This document shows positions 9,192-16,914 of a stretch of DNA of 64,000 nucleotides, in pieces. The notes under the pieces are model-generated. The model was not told the DNA's origin, ran no database searches, and saw only the letters and a list, made by a program, of their open reading frames with translations. Both the position numbers and the translations under genes were made by a program. How positions within the stretch are numbered: position 1 is the first letter of the stretch; every line of letters starts with the position of its first letter. The stretch is from a virus: the IMG/VR virus record IMGVR_UViG_3300042922_000982, positions 93,407 through 157,406 of that record; one strand, written 5' to 3'.

Positions 9192-10817
9192 CTACTGCTC
9201 GTGGCCCTCCTGCGCGCGCTCGTGAAGGATGCTCGTGTACACGTCCGCCGCCGTACCCAGCGCGTGCAGCGGGTTGAGGCCGTGGCCCTTCTTGCCGTGC
9301 CCCTTGCCCTGTTTCTTGCCGTCGGCGTCGTGCGGCCCCTCGGGCAACTCGGGCGCCGTGCCGGGGAGGTCGTCCGCGTGATCGTGCGGATCCGAATCGT
9401 CGGCCACCGGGGGCTCGGCGCTCGCGCCGTCGGCCGCCGGGGCCTCGGCGGGTTCCGGGGCGCCCTCCTGGCCATCCTGGGCGCCCTCCGTGGGGGTGTC
9501 CGGGGCGGGGGTTGTGCCCTTCTTCTTGCCGCCCTGCTGCTCGCCGGTGTTGGCGTCCGTGACCGGCCATTCGCGCGTGGGGCGATCGCCGTCGCCCTCC
9601 GCGTCGGGCGCGGGGGCGCTGGGCGGCTCGGGCTCGGCCACCCCCGGCATGGGGGCCATGCGAGGCGCGTGCGGCGCCGCCGGAATGACCTCGTCGGCCG
9701 GAACCTGGGCCTGATCGGCCTCCGCCGTGGCGCGCTCCTCGTAATTGCCGACCCGCTCGGTGTGGGCGTCCTCGAGGGCCGCGTGCTGCTCGGTGGCGGT
9801 GGTGCCCGCAGGCGCCTTGGGGGGCGCCTTGCCCTCGGCCTTCGCCTTTTGGGCGGCCTTGTCGTGCTCGGCTTGCGCCTGCGTGGCCTCCTTGTCGGCG
9901 GCGGCGGCCAGGTCGGCCTTGGCCTTGACCTCGGCCTCGGTGGGCAGGGTGTTCACGGCCTGGCGAATGTCGGCCCAGGCGGTGTCCCACGCCGGGCCCT
10001 CGTGGCCGTTCGATTCGGTGTGGGCGTTGAAGTGGTGACCGAGGGCGATCGCCTCCTCTTTGGTGCTGGCCTGCATGGCCGCCACCTCGAAGTGGCCGGG
10101 GGTCTTGAGCTTGTCCGCCCCGCCGCGCACGAATCCGGGCACCGACGTGGGCGTCTTGGCCTCGCCGCTGCGCAGGCCGTCCGGGCTGGCCTGGCGCGCC
10201 TTGACCTTCACGCTGGAGCGCACGTCCGACGAGTCCCAGCCGCTCGCGGCCTGGCGGACCGCCTCGTACTGGCCGAGGACGTGGCCGTGCTCCGGGCTGC
10301 CCGGCGGCAGGGCGCGCAGGTGCGCGAGCATCTGGCTGCCCGCCTCGTGGAGGTGGTGCGGCGCGTCCGTGCCCATGGCCTGCTTGGAGGCCGCCTTCGG
10401 CTTGCCCTTGCCCTCGGCGCGCTTGGCGTTGGATGTTTTACCGGCGGCCGGGCCGGGGGCGGGGGCGTCGTGCGCCACCCGCTTGGCGCCGAGCTTGCTC
10501 AGGCGATCGGCGTGCGCGGCGCTGCCCGCGACGTGGAATTGGCCCCGGTGCGCGAAGATGGCCGCGCCGGGGGTCTTATTGGCGTGGGCTACCGCCTTTT
10601 TCTTGGAGGCGAAGGTGGTCACCTCGCCGCCCGCGCGCATCTTGGCGATCGCATCCACCATGGCCGTCTTGTTGACGGTCATCTGGTGCTGCTTGACCTG
10701 GATGACGTGCCCGTCTTTCGCGTGGGACTCGTGCGCCCGAACGTCGGTCATGCCCTTGACCATGTCCTCCAGCGCGGCGAGCGCCGTGTTCAGCTTGCCC
10801 CCGTTCGACGTGCCCAT
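9192..10817 (-). CDS. tagged probable virion protein sharing a domain with the MuF C-terminus
   Basis: 541 residues, starting just after the MuF stop. Residues 26-62 carry the tag VRAHESHAKDGHV...VNKTAMV. Residues about 150-285 (HHLHEAGSQMLAHLRALP through WADIRQAVNTL) align with the last 125 residues of the Nudix-MuF protein, showing duplication of one domain in neighbouring genes. The rest is acidic and Pro/Ala-rich, ending YTSILHERAQEGHEQ. Likely a head-associated or ejected protein; inferred from order and shared domains. Confidence 0.85.
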   Translation of the reverse strand: MGTSNGGKLNTALAALEDMVKGMTDVRAHESHAKDGHVIQVKQHQMTVNKTAMVDAIAKMRAGGEVTTFASKKKAVAHANKTPGAAIFAHRGQFHVAGSAAHADRLSKLGAKRVAHDAPAPGPAAGKTSNAKRAEGKGKPKAASKQAMGTDAPHHLHEAGSQMLAHLRALPPGSPEHGHVLGQYEAVRQAASGWDSSDVRSSVKVKARQASPDGLRSGEAKTPTSVPGFVRGGADKLKTPGHFEVAAMQASTKEEAIALGHHFNAHTESNGHEGPAWDTAWADIRQAVNTLPTEAEVKAKADLAAAADKEATQAQAEHDKAAQKAKAEGKAPPKAPAGTTATEQHAALEDAHTERVGNYEERATAEADQAQVPADEVIPAAPHAPRMAPMPGVAEPEPPSAPAPDAEGDGDRPTREWPVTDANTGEQQGGKKKGTTPAPDTPTEGAQDGQEGAPEPAEAPAADGASAEPPVADDSDPHDHADDLPGTAPELPEGPHDADGKKQGKGHGKKGHGLNPLHALGTAADVYTSILHERAQEGHEQ

Positions 10818-10818
10818 G

Positions 10819-12663
10819 CTACTTGCCCCCCTTCGCGGCCCGGATGGCCGCCTTCAACTCGCTCCACACCCGGTCCCACTCGGGCCCCGTCACCCTGGCA
10901 TGCGCCTTGTAGGACTCCATGTAGTGCGCCAAATCGACAAGCTCGTCGCGATCGCCCGCCATGTGGATGGCCAGCTCGAATTGGCGCGGGCTCTTCAGGT
11001 GCGCCGCGCCCCCCGTGACGAACGCGGGGGCATCCCCGAGCGGATCCGGCTTGGGCGGGGTGCGCCGGGCATGCCAATCGCTCACCGCGCCGCGCAGGGC
11101 CTCGTACTGCTTATGGACGTGCGCGTGGGCCTCGGAGCCGGGCCTTAGCGTGCGCAGGTGAGTGAGCGTCTGCATGGCGGCGGCGTGCAGGTGATCGGGG
11201 TGCTTGAGCCCCACCGCCTGCGGCATGGTCATGCGCGGGGCGTGCGCGGTGCCCTCCTCGAGATCCGCCTCGGCGGGCTTGCCCTTCTTGGCCGGTTTCG
11301 GCTTGGGTTTCGGCTTGGCGATCGCCTTCTCCATGGCCCACAGGGCGCCCTTGGCGATCGCGTCCATGCTCGGCGGCGCGGGCTCGGGCGCGATGGTCGC
11401 GACCAGGGCGGTGAGCGCCCCTAGCTCGTAGGTGTAGGGATTGGCGCCCGGCACGCGGCGCGCGGCCAGGCTCTTGACGATCTTGCCCACGGGTTTGGCC
11501 CTCCAGTTGTCGGGTTCTTTGGCCGCCACCGGGCTGGTGTGCGGGTAGCAGCGGCAGCGGGGATGCAGGGGTAGCAAATTGAGGATCTGGAGCAGGGAGT
11601 ACTTGCGCCCCTCGTGCGGCGCGCAGTGCTTGCAGACCTTGTCGTCGCCCATGGTGCGCAAGTAGACGTATTTATAGCCGTGCGCGCGCAGCACGTCGGC
11701 CACGCCGTGCGCGTAGCCCGCCGCCACCATGCACTCGGCGATCAGCTTGCTGCGGTGCATGCTATAGAGCTTGGAGAGCAGCGTGTCGACGTCGGCGGCC
11801 TCCCCGCGCGCGGCGATCATGGCCAGTTGGGTCTCGGTGGTGGCGCGGATGCGCCGCACGTTGCGCCGGGCGATCGCCTCCAGGCGCTTCTTGGTGGCGC
11901 CCCTGAACCCGCGCGTGCGATCGGGCGGCAGCTTGCCCCCTTTCGCGTCGTTGAGGATGGCGCGCGCGGCCTCGGCGCGGCCGAGCTTGGCGGCGCGCTC
12001 CAGGGCGTGCATGGTGAGGTCCGCGCCCTCCGCGTCGGAGCCCTTGTAGCGCGGCCGGGCCAAGTCCGAGAGCACCGGCCGGGCCTTGGGGTGCCCCTTG
12101 GGGTAGGGGGTGCCGATGGCCTTGGACAGCGTGAGGCCCTTCTCGCTCGCGATCGCCCGGACGTGCGCTTCGAGCCACGGCGCGAAGGCGTCTGCGAGCA
12201 CCCGCTCGACGCGCAGGCGCTCGTCGGTGAGGTCCAGCTCCTGCATGAGCCCGCGCGCCTTCTGCCCGACGAGCGCGCGGATGATCTCGCGGGTGGGCGG
12301 CATCAGCTTGGCCGGTAGCTGATCGGGGTAGACCCAGCGGGCCTCGTCGCTCTCGCGCTCGGCGATGCGGAGGGCGCCCTCGGGGTGGCGCATCAGGAAC
12401 GCCTTACCCACGCCGCCGGGGAAGGTGTAGTCCTGCGAGATGCCGGTATACGTGGCCGTGAGCCCGGTTTCCTCGAGTAGCTCGCGGTGCGCGCCCGCCA
12501 AAAACGACTCGCCGGGCTCCTTGCCGCCGCCGGGCAGGTTCCAGTGATCGCCGAACAACTCCTCGGTGGCGGGGCGGTGAAGCAGCAGCACGCGGCCCTG
12601 CGGGTCGACGACAACCGCGCGGGTGCCGGGCTTGAATTTCCAGGCGTCAGAAGCTTCGGGCAT
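10819..12663 (-). CDS. Nudix hydrolase fused to MuF-type head morphogenesis protein
   Basis: 614 residues. The start ATG at 12663 is chosen over the one at 12669 because GAGG lies 6 nt upstream. Residues 5-150 are a Nudix domain with an intact box near 42-64 (GGGKEPGE, then HRELLEETGL), fitting Gx5Ex7REUxEExGU, which hydrolyses nucleoside diphosphate-X compounds. Residues about 250-375 match MuF minor head proteins and end with the Cys/His cluster VCKHCAPHEG...LHPRCRC. The C-terminal 125 residues are shared with the next gene. MuF proteins sit near the portal and are often ejected, so the Nudix domain may be delivered or act in head assembly. Confidence 0.9.
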   Translation of the reverse strand: MPEASDAWKFKPGTRAVVVDPQGRVLLLHRPATEELFGDHWNLPGGGKEPGESFLAGAHRELLEETGLTATYTGISQDYTFPGGVGKAFLMRHPEGALRIAERESDEARWVYPDQLPAKLMPPTREIIRALVGQKARGLMQELDLTDERLRVERVLADAFAPWLEAHVRAIASEKGLTLSKAIGTPYPKGHPKARPVLSDLARPRYKGSDAEGADLTMHALERAAKLGRAEAARAILNDAKGGKLPPDRTRGFRGATKKRLEAIARRNVRRIRATTETQLAMIAARGEAADVDTLLSKLYSMHRSKLIAECMVAAGYAHGVADVLRAHGYKYVYLRTMGDDKVCKHCAPHEGRKYSLLQILNLLPLHPRCRCYPHTSPVAAKEPDNWRAKPVGKIVKSLAARRVPGANPYTYELGALTALVATIAPEPAPPSMDAIAKGALWAMEKAIAKPKPKPKPAKKGKPAEADLEEGTAHAPRMTMPQAVGLKHPDHLHAAAMQTLTHLRTLRPGSEAHAHVHKQYEALRGAVSDWHARRTPPKPDPLGDAPAFVTGGAAHLKSPRQFELAIHMAGDRDELVDLAHYMESYKAHARVTGPEWDRVWSELKAAIRAAKGGK

Positions 12664-12697
12664 GGGCATCCTCGGGGAAACGGGCGATCGGACCTCC

Positions 12698-12703
12698 ATT
12701 GTA
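12698..12703 (-). promoter_or_regulatory. -10-like TACAAT before the Nudix-MuF gene
   Basis: The minus strand reads GCCGCTACAATGG about 35 nt before the start codon and just after a strong terminator hairpin. The same CGCTACAATG is found at 19380-19385, again between a terminator and a gene, and AGCTACAATG at 46275-46280. No clear -35 is seen. Confidence 0.5.
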
Positions 12704-12725
12704 GCGGCAGATGCGTCCGAAAGGG

Positions 12726-12764
12726 CCGAAACCGCCAGGCCGCTTGTGGGCCTGGCGGTTTCGG
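12726..12764 (-). terminator. 16-bp hairpin terminator
   Basis: A perfect 16-bp stem (CCGAAACCGCCAGGCC and its complement) with a 7-nt loop lies after the stop of the 144-aa gene. On the minus strand it is followed by CCCTTTCGG. It separates the upstream operon from the Nudix-MuF promoter. Confidence 0.75.
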
Positions 12765-12785
12765 GATAACGGGCGATCGCCGCAC

Positions 12786-13220
12786 TTACGCCTGGGCGGG
12801 CGATTCCGGGGCGGGGTCGCCCGCGATAGCGAGCAGGAGCTTGCGGTAGCCGTCGTCCTGGGCGATCGCCAGGTTGTCGCGCTCGCCGCTGCCGGGCTGC
12901 GCCAGCACATGGGACGTGGCGATGGCGAACCCGAGCAGGACGTGCATCCGCTGGGGGAGCGTCTCCGGATTCGGCGGCATCGCGATCGCCTCGTACTCGG
13001 CGGCCAACGCGGCCAGGGCCGGTTTGTCGAGCGCGAGGGTCATCTGCAAGGGCAGGAGCGCCGCCTTGCACTCGGCGACCACCTCCGCTCGGTGCGACGC
13101 CGGGAAGCGGTCCAGGGCGGTGAATAGCGAGCGGTAGCCCGCGCGCAGAGCGTCGAGGGCCGTAGCCATGGCCGCAGCGGCGGCGATCGTGGCCGGATCG
13201 TTGGCGTCAAGCGTCTCCAT
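12786..13220 (-). CDS. hypothetical alpha-helical protein
   Basis: 144 residues. The start overlaps the previous stop as TAATG, so translation is probably coupled to the 332-aa gene. The protein is Ala-rich and predicted helical (AAAAMATALDALRAGYRSL, LQMTLALDKPALAALAAEY) without Cys or catalytic motifs. Its place next to head genes suggests an assembly or virion role; unknown. Confidence 0.75.
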   Translation of the reverse strand: METLDANDPATIAAAAAMATALDALRAGYRSLFTALDRFPASHRAEVVAECKAALLPLQMTLALDKPALAALAAEYEAIAMPPNPETLPQRMHVLLGFAIATSHVLAQPGSGERDNLAIAQDDGYRKLLLAIAGDPAPESPAQA

Positions 13221-14218
13221 TACAGCTTACCCGCCTTGTCGGCCTTGGCGACCCGCTTGGCCTTGGTGCCGGGAACCCTGGAGAACAGGTCGTCGGCCAC
13301 CGAGGCTGGCAGATCGGTGCTTTTGGGAATGGGCGCCACCTTCTTCTCGGGCGCGGCGGCCTCGGCCTCGCGCAATCGGGCAATCAGGGTCGCCTTCTCG
13401 TCGGCGGTGAGGGTGTGCCCGTCGATCGTCACATCCTTGGCGCCCTCGTACAGCGCCGCCATGCCGACCAGCCCGGTCAGGTCGTAGGTGGCGGCATCGA
13501 ACGGCCCGTCGTCATCCTGCTCGTCGTCCTGCTCGGCGGCGGCGATCGCCGCGCCCAAAGGCGTCTCCGAGAAGGGCTTGGCGCCCTGGGCCTTGTCGGC
13601 TTCTTTTTGTTTGACCCAATCGGGGGCCGTGCGAATGGCCACGCGGTAGGCGTCCATGAGCTCGAATTCCTCGATCAGGTACGCGCCCTCCGCCTGTACC
13701 TGCAAGCCGCAACTCATGACGTCGCCGTGGCCGAACTCCATCTTCTCGTCGTCGTAGAGCCCGAAGCCCAAGAGGGCCACGCGATCGCCCTCCTTGCGCT
13801 GCGGGCGGCCGGTGCCGATGCTGGCCGACTCGAGGATGATGCTGACCTTCTCCTCGTCGAGGCGGATGTTGCCGGTGCGGCCGTCGGGCAAGATGGGCGC
13901 CGAGCGCAGGACCAATTCGTAGAGGCCGCGCACCTTGAACGTGCGGTCGAGGAAATCGCCGTGGGCCTTGATGCGGAACTTGAGCTTGATGCCCTCCTCG
14001 TAGCCCGCATGCTTGAACTTGGCGACCGTCACGACGCCGTCGTCGGCGTCCTCGTCCTGGCCGACGTGCACGCAGCGGACGACGCAATTGAAGCGGTTAT
14101 TGAACTTGTCGGGGTCGTAGTTGGCGCCGTCGGCGGCCAGCGAGCCGTCGGTGAGGTCGAGCCCCGGCGGCAGGCCGTCGAGGTTGGGGTCGGGCGCGGC
14201 AGATTCGATGATGGCCAT
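13220..14218 (-). CDS. conserved-looking hypothetical protein of the head module
   Basis: 332 residues. The start follows a CACCGAAAGGACACC leader seen before several genes. Residues 35-200 look like a folded alpha/beta or beta-rich domain (FKVRGLYELVLRSAPIL, GLQVQAEGAYLIEEFELM). The C-terminal 120 residues are acidic then Lys/Ala-rich, typical of a flexible tail. It is transcribed from a terminator-promoter boundary at about 14.3 kb and coupled to the next gene. It could be a scaffold or other head-assembly factor, but I do not recognise a family. Confidence 0.8.
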   Translation of the reverse strand: MAIIESAAPDPNLDGLPPGLDLTDGSLAADGANYDPDKFNNRFNCVVRCVHVGQDEDADDGVVTVAKFKHAGYEEGIKLKFRIKAHGDFLDRTFKVRGLYELVLRSAPILPDGRTGNIRLDEEKVSIILESASIGTGRPQRKEGDRVALLGFGLYDDEKMEFGHGDVMSCGLQVQAEGAYLIEEFELMDAYRVAIRTAPDWVKQKEADKAQGAKPFSETPLGAAIAAAEQDDEQDDDGPFDAATYDLTGLVGMAALYEGAKDVTIDGHTLTADEKATLIARLREAEAAAPEKKVAPIPKSTDLPASVADDLFSRVPGTKAKRVAKADKAGKL

Positions 14219-14284
14219 GGCGGTGGTGTCCTTTCGGTGGTGGCGGAGGCGATCGCCCCCGGCTATGGGGGTGTAAACGGGTAA

Positions 14285-14312
14285 ACCCGGCGCCGCAGGG
14301 TCGGCGCCGGGT
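14285..14312 (-). terminator. GC-rich hairpin followed by T-rich tract
   Basis: An 11-bp perfect stem (ACCCGGCGCCG pairing with CGGCGCCGGGT) with a 6-nt loop. On the minus strand it is followed by TTTACCCGTTTACACC. It lies immediately after a -10-like TATACT, so it may act as an attenuator or a 5' transcript hairpin rather than a simple operon end. Confidence 0.6.
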
Positions 14313-14314
14313 CC

Positions 14315-14320
14315 AGTATA
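14315..14320 (-). promoter_or_regulatory. -10-like TATACT before the 332-aa gene
   Basis: The minus strand reads GGGTATACTGGACCCG, nearly identical to the sequence at 6879-6884. No -35 is apparent. A hairpin begins within 3 nt downstream, so a transcript starting here would begin with that hairpin. Confidence 0.4.
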
Positions 14321-14341
14321 CCCCGTCGGGGCGGTTGCTTG

Positions 14342-14443
14342 CTACCGGGGCGGGTAGTACAGGATCACCGGCCGGATGATCCCGACGCGCGGCGGCTCGG
14401 GAGCGATCGCCGGAAGGGGCATGGGCTTGTGGGCGATCGCCAT
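14342..14443 (-). CDS. small hypothetical protein (33 aa)
   Basis: The ATG directly follows the TAG of the 74-aa gene, which suggests translational coupling. The peptide is Pro-rich (MAIAHKPMPLPAIAPEPPR then IIRPVILYYPPR). There is no transmembrane segment or motif. It ends just before the 14.3 kb promoter/terminator boundary. The call rests on position only. Confidence 0.4.
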   Translation of the reverse strand: MAIAHKPMPLPAIAPEPPRVGIIRPVILYYPPR

Positions 14444-14668
14444 CTACGCCTCCGGCTCGGCGTCGGGGGCGTCGAGATCCTCGATCGTCACGCGGTAGCG
14501 GTGCCCGAAGGTGTAGGTGGCGGCGGTGGCCTGGGCGTCGACCAGGGTGACGGCCTGGTGCGCGCTCACGAGGCCGACCCGGAAGGCGTCCGCGCCGAGC
14601 GGGCCCTCGCCGGGGTGGCGCTCCAGGCGATCGCAGGTGCCGGTGTACTGGGTGATGATGCGGGGCAT
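14444..14668 (-). CDS. hypothetical protein
   Basis: 74 residues. The ATG is preceded by a CACCACCGAAAGGACACCC leader, the stereotyped ribosome-binding leader of this genome. The C-terminal half has alternating strands (HQAVTLVDAQATAATYTF, YRVTIEDLDAPDAE) and the N-terminus contains CDRLERH. No recognised family. Confidence 0.7.
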   Translation of the reverse strand: MPRIITQYTGTCDRLERHPGEGPLGADAFRVGLVSAHQAVTLVDAQATAATYTFGHRYRVTIEDLDAPDAEPEA

Positions 14669-14690
14669 GGGTGTCCTTTCGGTGGTGGGG

Positions 14691-14948
14691 TCAGCGGCGG
14701 CCCCGTGGGGCCTGGTGCGAGCGGTTGGGGATGTGGTCCGGCTTGCGGCGGCGCCGCTTGCGGAAGCCTTTCGGCTTGGGCTTGGGGTTGGGGATGTGCA
14801 TCAAGAGGGGGCTATCGTCGTCCTCGAGGACCTCGAAGACGTGAACGAACACGCCGTCGAGGCGGAAGCCCTCGCGGGTGTTGCGGAAGTTGAGCGGCAC
14901 GAAGGCGCCGTCGTCCGGCGATCGCCCATGGCCCTGCACACCCCCCAC
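14691..14948 (-). CDS. hypothetical protein with basic tail
   Basis: Up to 85 residues from a GTG at 14948; a second GTG at 14939 is equally possible. The core reads VPLNFRNTREGFRLDGVF and the C-terminus is strongly basic (KGFRKRRRRKP), which may bind nucleic acid. It sits 6 nt after the stop of the 50-aa gene in the portal operon. Confidence 0.6.
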   Translation of the reverse strand: MGGVQGHGRSPDDGAFVPLNFRNTREGFRLDGVFVHVFEVLEDDDSPLLMHIPNPKPKPKGFRKRRRRKPDHIPNRSHQAPRGRR

Positions 14949-14954
14949 GACCCG

Positions 14955-15107
14955 CTACGCCTCGGCCGTCTGTTCGGCGGGCTTTTCCTCGTCCTCATCC
15001 GGCTTCACCGCGCCGGGCCACACGCCCTGCAAGTGCGGGGCGATCGCCTTTTCGAGGTCCGGGTCGAGCACGTCGTTCATGCCCTTGCGCAGATCGTTGT
15101 CGAACAT
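14955..15107 (-). CDS. small acidic protein (50 aa)
   Basis: The ATG at 15107 has AAGGAG 6 nt upstream and the frame encodes MFDNDLRKGMNDVLDPDL, then an acidic tail ending EEKPAEQTAEA. It lies immediately after the portal gene. No family recognised. The good ribosome-binding site and tight packing support it as real. Confidence 0.65.
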   Translation of the reverse strand: MFDNDLRKGMNDVLDPDLEKAIAPHLQGVWPGAVKPDEDEEKPAEQTAEA

Positions 15108-15153
15108 GGGGTTTCTCCTTGTGCTTGAACGGCTCGCGCCGTTCGTTGGGGGG

Positions 15154-16809
15154 TTACGCGGGCTCCTCGCTGCCGTCGGGGTTCACCTTGGGCAAGCTGG
15201 GGGGCGCTGCGCCCTGCGGGGCGCCTTGATCGCCCTGGGCGGCCTGCTGGCCACCGGGGGCGCCTTGCTGGGCATCCTGGCCGCCGTCCTGGCCGCCTTG
15301 ATCGCCATCGTCGCCGTTCATCATGCCCTGCGCTTGCAGGTCGGCCTGCTTGTACATCTGCCACGCCTGGAACAGGGTCGGATCCTTGGGGATGTCGCCC
15401 CAGAATTGCTCCTCGGGGACGGCTTTCAGGTCGAATTCGGCGCGCACCTCGTTGACGGTCTTGATGCCCGCCTGCATGAACTTGGTGGCGGTGTCGACCT
15501 TGGTGCTGACCTGATCGGGGTCGAGGCCGGTCCAGGCGAATTCCAGCTCGCCTGAAGGGTCGAGCCGCGACATGATGTCGTCGTTGATGCCCGATTGCAG
15601 GCGGTTGAGCAGGGGGATCAGGCCCTTCGATTGGCTGTGAACGAGCGTGGCCTCGTTGTTGCCCTGGTTGCCGAGCCCGCCCGGCTCGCCCGCGCCCTTG
15701 GCGCCGAAGCCGATCTCCTCGCGATCGCACTGGTAGAGCGCGCAGATGATCGTGATCAAGAAATCGAGCCACTCGTGGAACTCCATGTCCTTGTTGCTGT
15801 TCTTGATGCTCGTCCAGTTGACGCCCTTGCCCTCCTTGAAGGCCATGACCGGCACGCGGTGGCTGTTGCCGACGCCGGAGACCATGGCGTTCCAGTAGCG
15901 CGTGAAGTTCTCAAGCTGCTCGGAGGTGTACTGGCCCATCAGGCTCAAGACGCCCTCGGGGATGTTGCCGTGGGTGAAGTAACGGCTGTTGTAGGTCATG
16001 GAATTCAAGAAGCCGGTCACGGTCTCGATCATGCCCTCGACCTCGCTGAAGCCGTAGCCGTTGGCCGTCAGGTCGGTGCGCGGGTTGCGGATCCAGTAGG
16101 CCAGCTCGCGATCGGTGAAATCGGCGTAGGGCTGGCCGTTGACGATCTGCACGAAGGCGATCTCGTCGGATTCGTCGTGGGGGACGCCGCCGTACCCGGC
16201 GCCGCGCATGCCGACCACCGACGCCATGTTGGCGTTCAAGAATCCGGCGTTGGCGCGGTAGCCGGGCGCGGCGATCTCGATGGTCGCGCCGTCGACCGCG
16301 AACCAATCGAACAGGGCGCCCTTGGCATCGTCGCGAATTTCGATGGCCATGGCGTCCAGGTTGAGCGTGTCGCGGACGATCGCGCGCAGGAACGGATCCA
16401 GGCTGGGCCGCTTGCCCTTCTCGGGGGGCGCCACGCCGCACTTGAGGATGGTCTCCTCGTAGGCGCGCATCAGCTTCTTGGCCGCCGGGCCCGTGCGCTG
16501 ATCGCGGTCCTTCATGCGCACCTCGAAGCCCATGTCGCCTTCGTAGTGCGGGCGGCGGGCGAAGCGGGCCACCTGGTTCTGGCGGGTCAGGATCACCGCG
16601 CCGATCGGCTGGCAGGCGCGGGCCACCTCGCGCAGGGTGTGCAGGCTGAGGCTGTTGGCCTGGCGCGGGCGCGTGCCCATCACCTGCCACATGACGTTGG
16701 TGGGGTCGTAGAGGTGCGCGTGCAGGGGGTTGATCGCGCCCGGCTGGGCCTGCGCCTGCGTCTGCGCCGCCTTGCCGCGTGCCAGCTTGTCCTTGTGCTT
16801 CTTCGCCAT
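15154..16809 (-). CDS. phage portal protein (HK97/phage_portal type)
   Basis: 551 residues. ATG at 16809 with GGAGG 4 nt upstream; an earlier start is disfavoured because it crosses the terminator. Portal hallmarks include ACQPIGAVILTRQNQVARF, a mid-region ELAYWIRNPRTD, the clip-like SRYFTHGNIPEGVLSL, and NKDMEFHEWLDFLITIICALY. The C-terminal 100 residues are Gln/Gly/Asp-rich (DGGQDAQQGAPGGQQ). Portals form the dodecameric head vertex through which DNA is packaged and ejected. TerL is 10 kb upstream and MuF 2.5 kb downstream in transcription order. Confidence 0.93.
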   Translation of the reverse strand: MAKKHKDKLARGKAAQTQAQAQPGAINPLHAHLYDPTNVMWQVMGTRPRQANSLSLHTLREVARACQPIGAVILTRQNQVARFARRPHYEGDMGFEVRMKDRDQRTGPAAKKLMRAYEETILKCGVAPPEKGKRPSLDPFLRAIVRDTLNLDAMAIEIRDDAKGALFDWFAVDGATIEIAAPGYRANAGFLNANMASVVGMRGAGYGGVPHDESDEIAFVQIVNGQPYADFTDRELAYWIRNPRTDLTANGYGFSEVEGMIETVTGFLNSMTYNSRYFTHGNIPEGVLSLMGQYTSEQLENFTRYWNAMVSGVGNSHRVPVMAFKEGKGVNWTSIKNSNKDMEFHEWLDFLITIICALYQCDREEIGFGAKGAGEPGGLGNQGNNEATLVHSQSKGLIPLLNRLQSGINDDIMSRLDPSGELEFAWTGLDPDQVSTKVDTATKFMQAGIKTVNEVRAEFDLKAVPEEQFWGDIPKDPTLFQAWQMYKQADLQAQGMMNGDDGDQGGQDGGQDAQQGAPGGQQAAQGDQGAPQGAAPPSLPKVNPDGSEEPA

Positions 16810-16831
16810 GGGGCCTCCGGTGATCAAAACG

Positions 16832-16871
16832 GCTGGGGGTGGGAATGCCAAGCAAGCACCCCACCCCCAGC
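16832..16871 (-). terminator. hairpin terminator before the portal gene
   Basis: A perfect 12-bp stem (GCTGGGGGTGGG with its complement) and 16-nt loop, followed on the minus strand by CGTTTTGATC. It ends the operon containing the 394-aa protein. No distinct promoter is obvious between it and the portal start only 23 nt away, so partial read-through is likely. Confidence 0.7.
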
Positions 16872-16880
16872 TTACCTCTA

Positions 16881-16899
16881 CCCGCTGGCACCCAGCGGG
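16881..16899 (-). other. small perfect hairpin beside the terminator
   Basis: CCCGCTGG and CCAGCGGG form an 8-bp stem with a 3-nt loop. It directly precedes the larger terminator in the transcript and follows the stop of the 394-aa gene. It could stabilise the 3' end or be a binding site. Confidence 0.45.
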
Positions 16900-16914
16900 C
16901 GTTTCGCCACCGAC

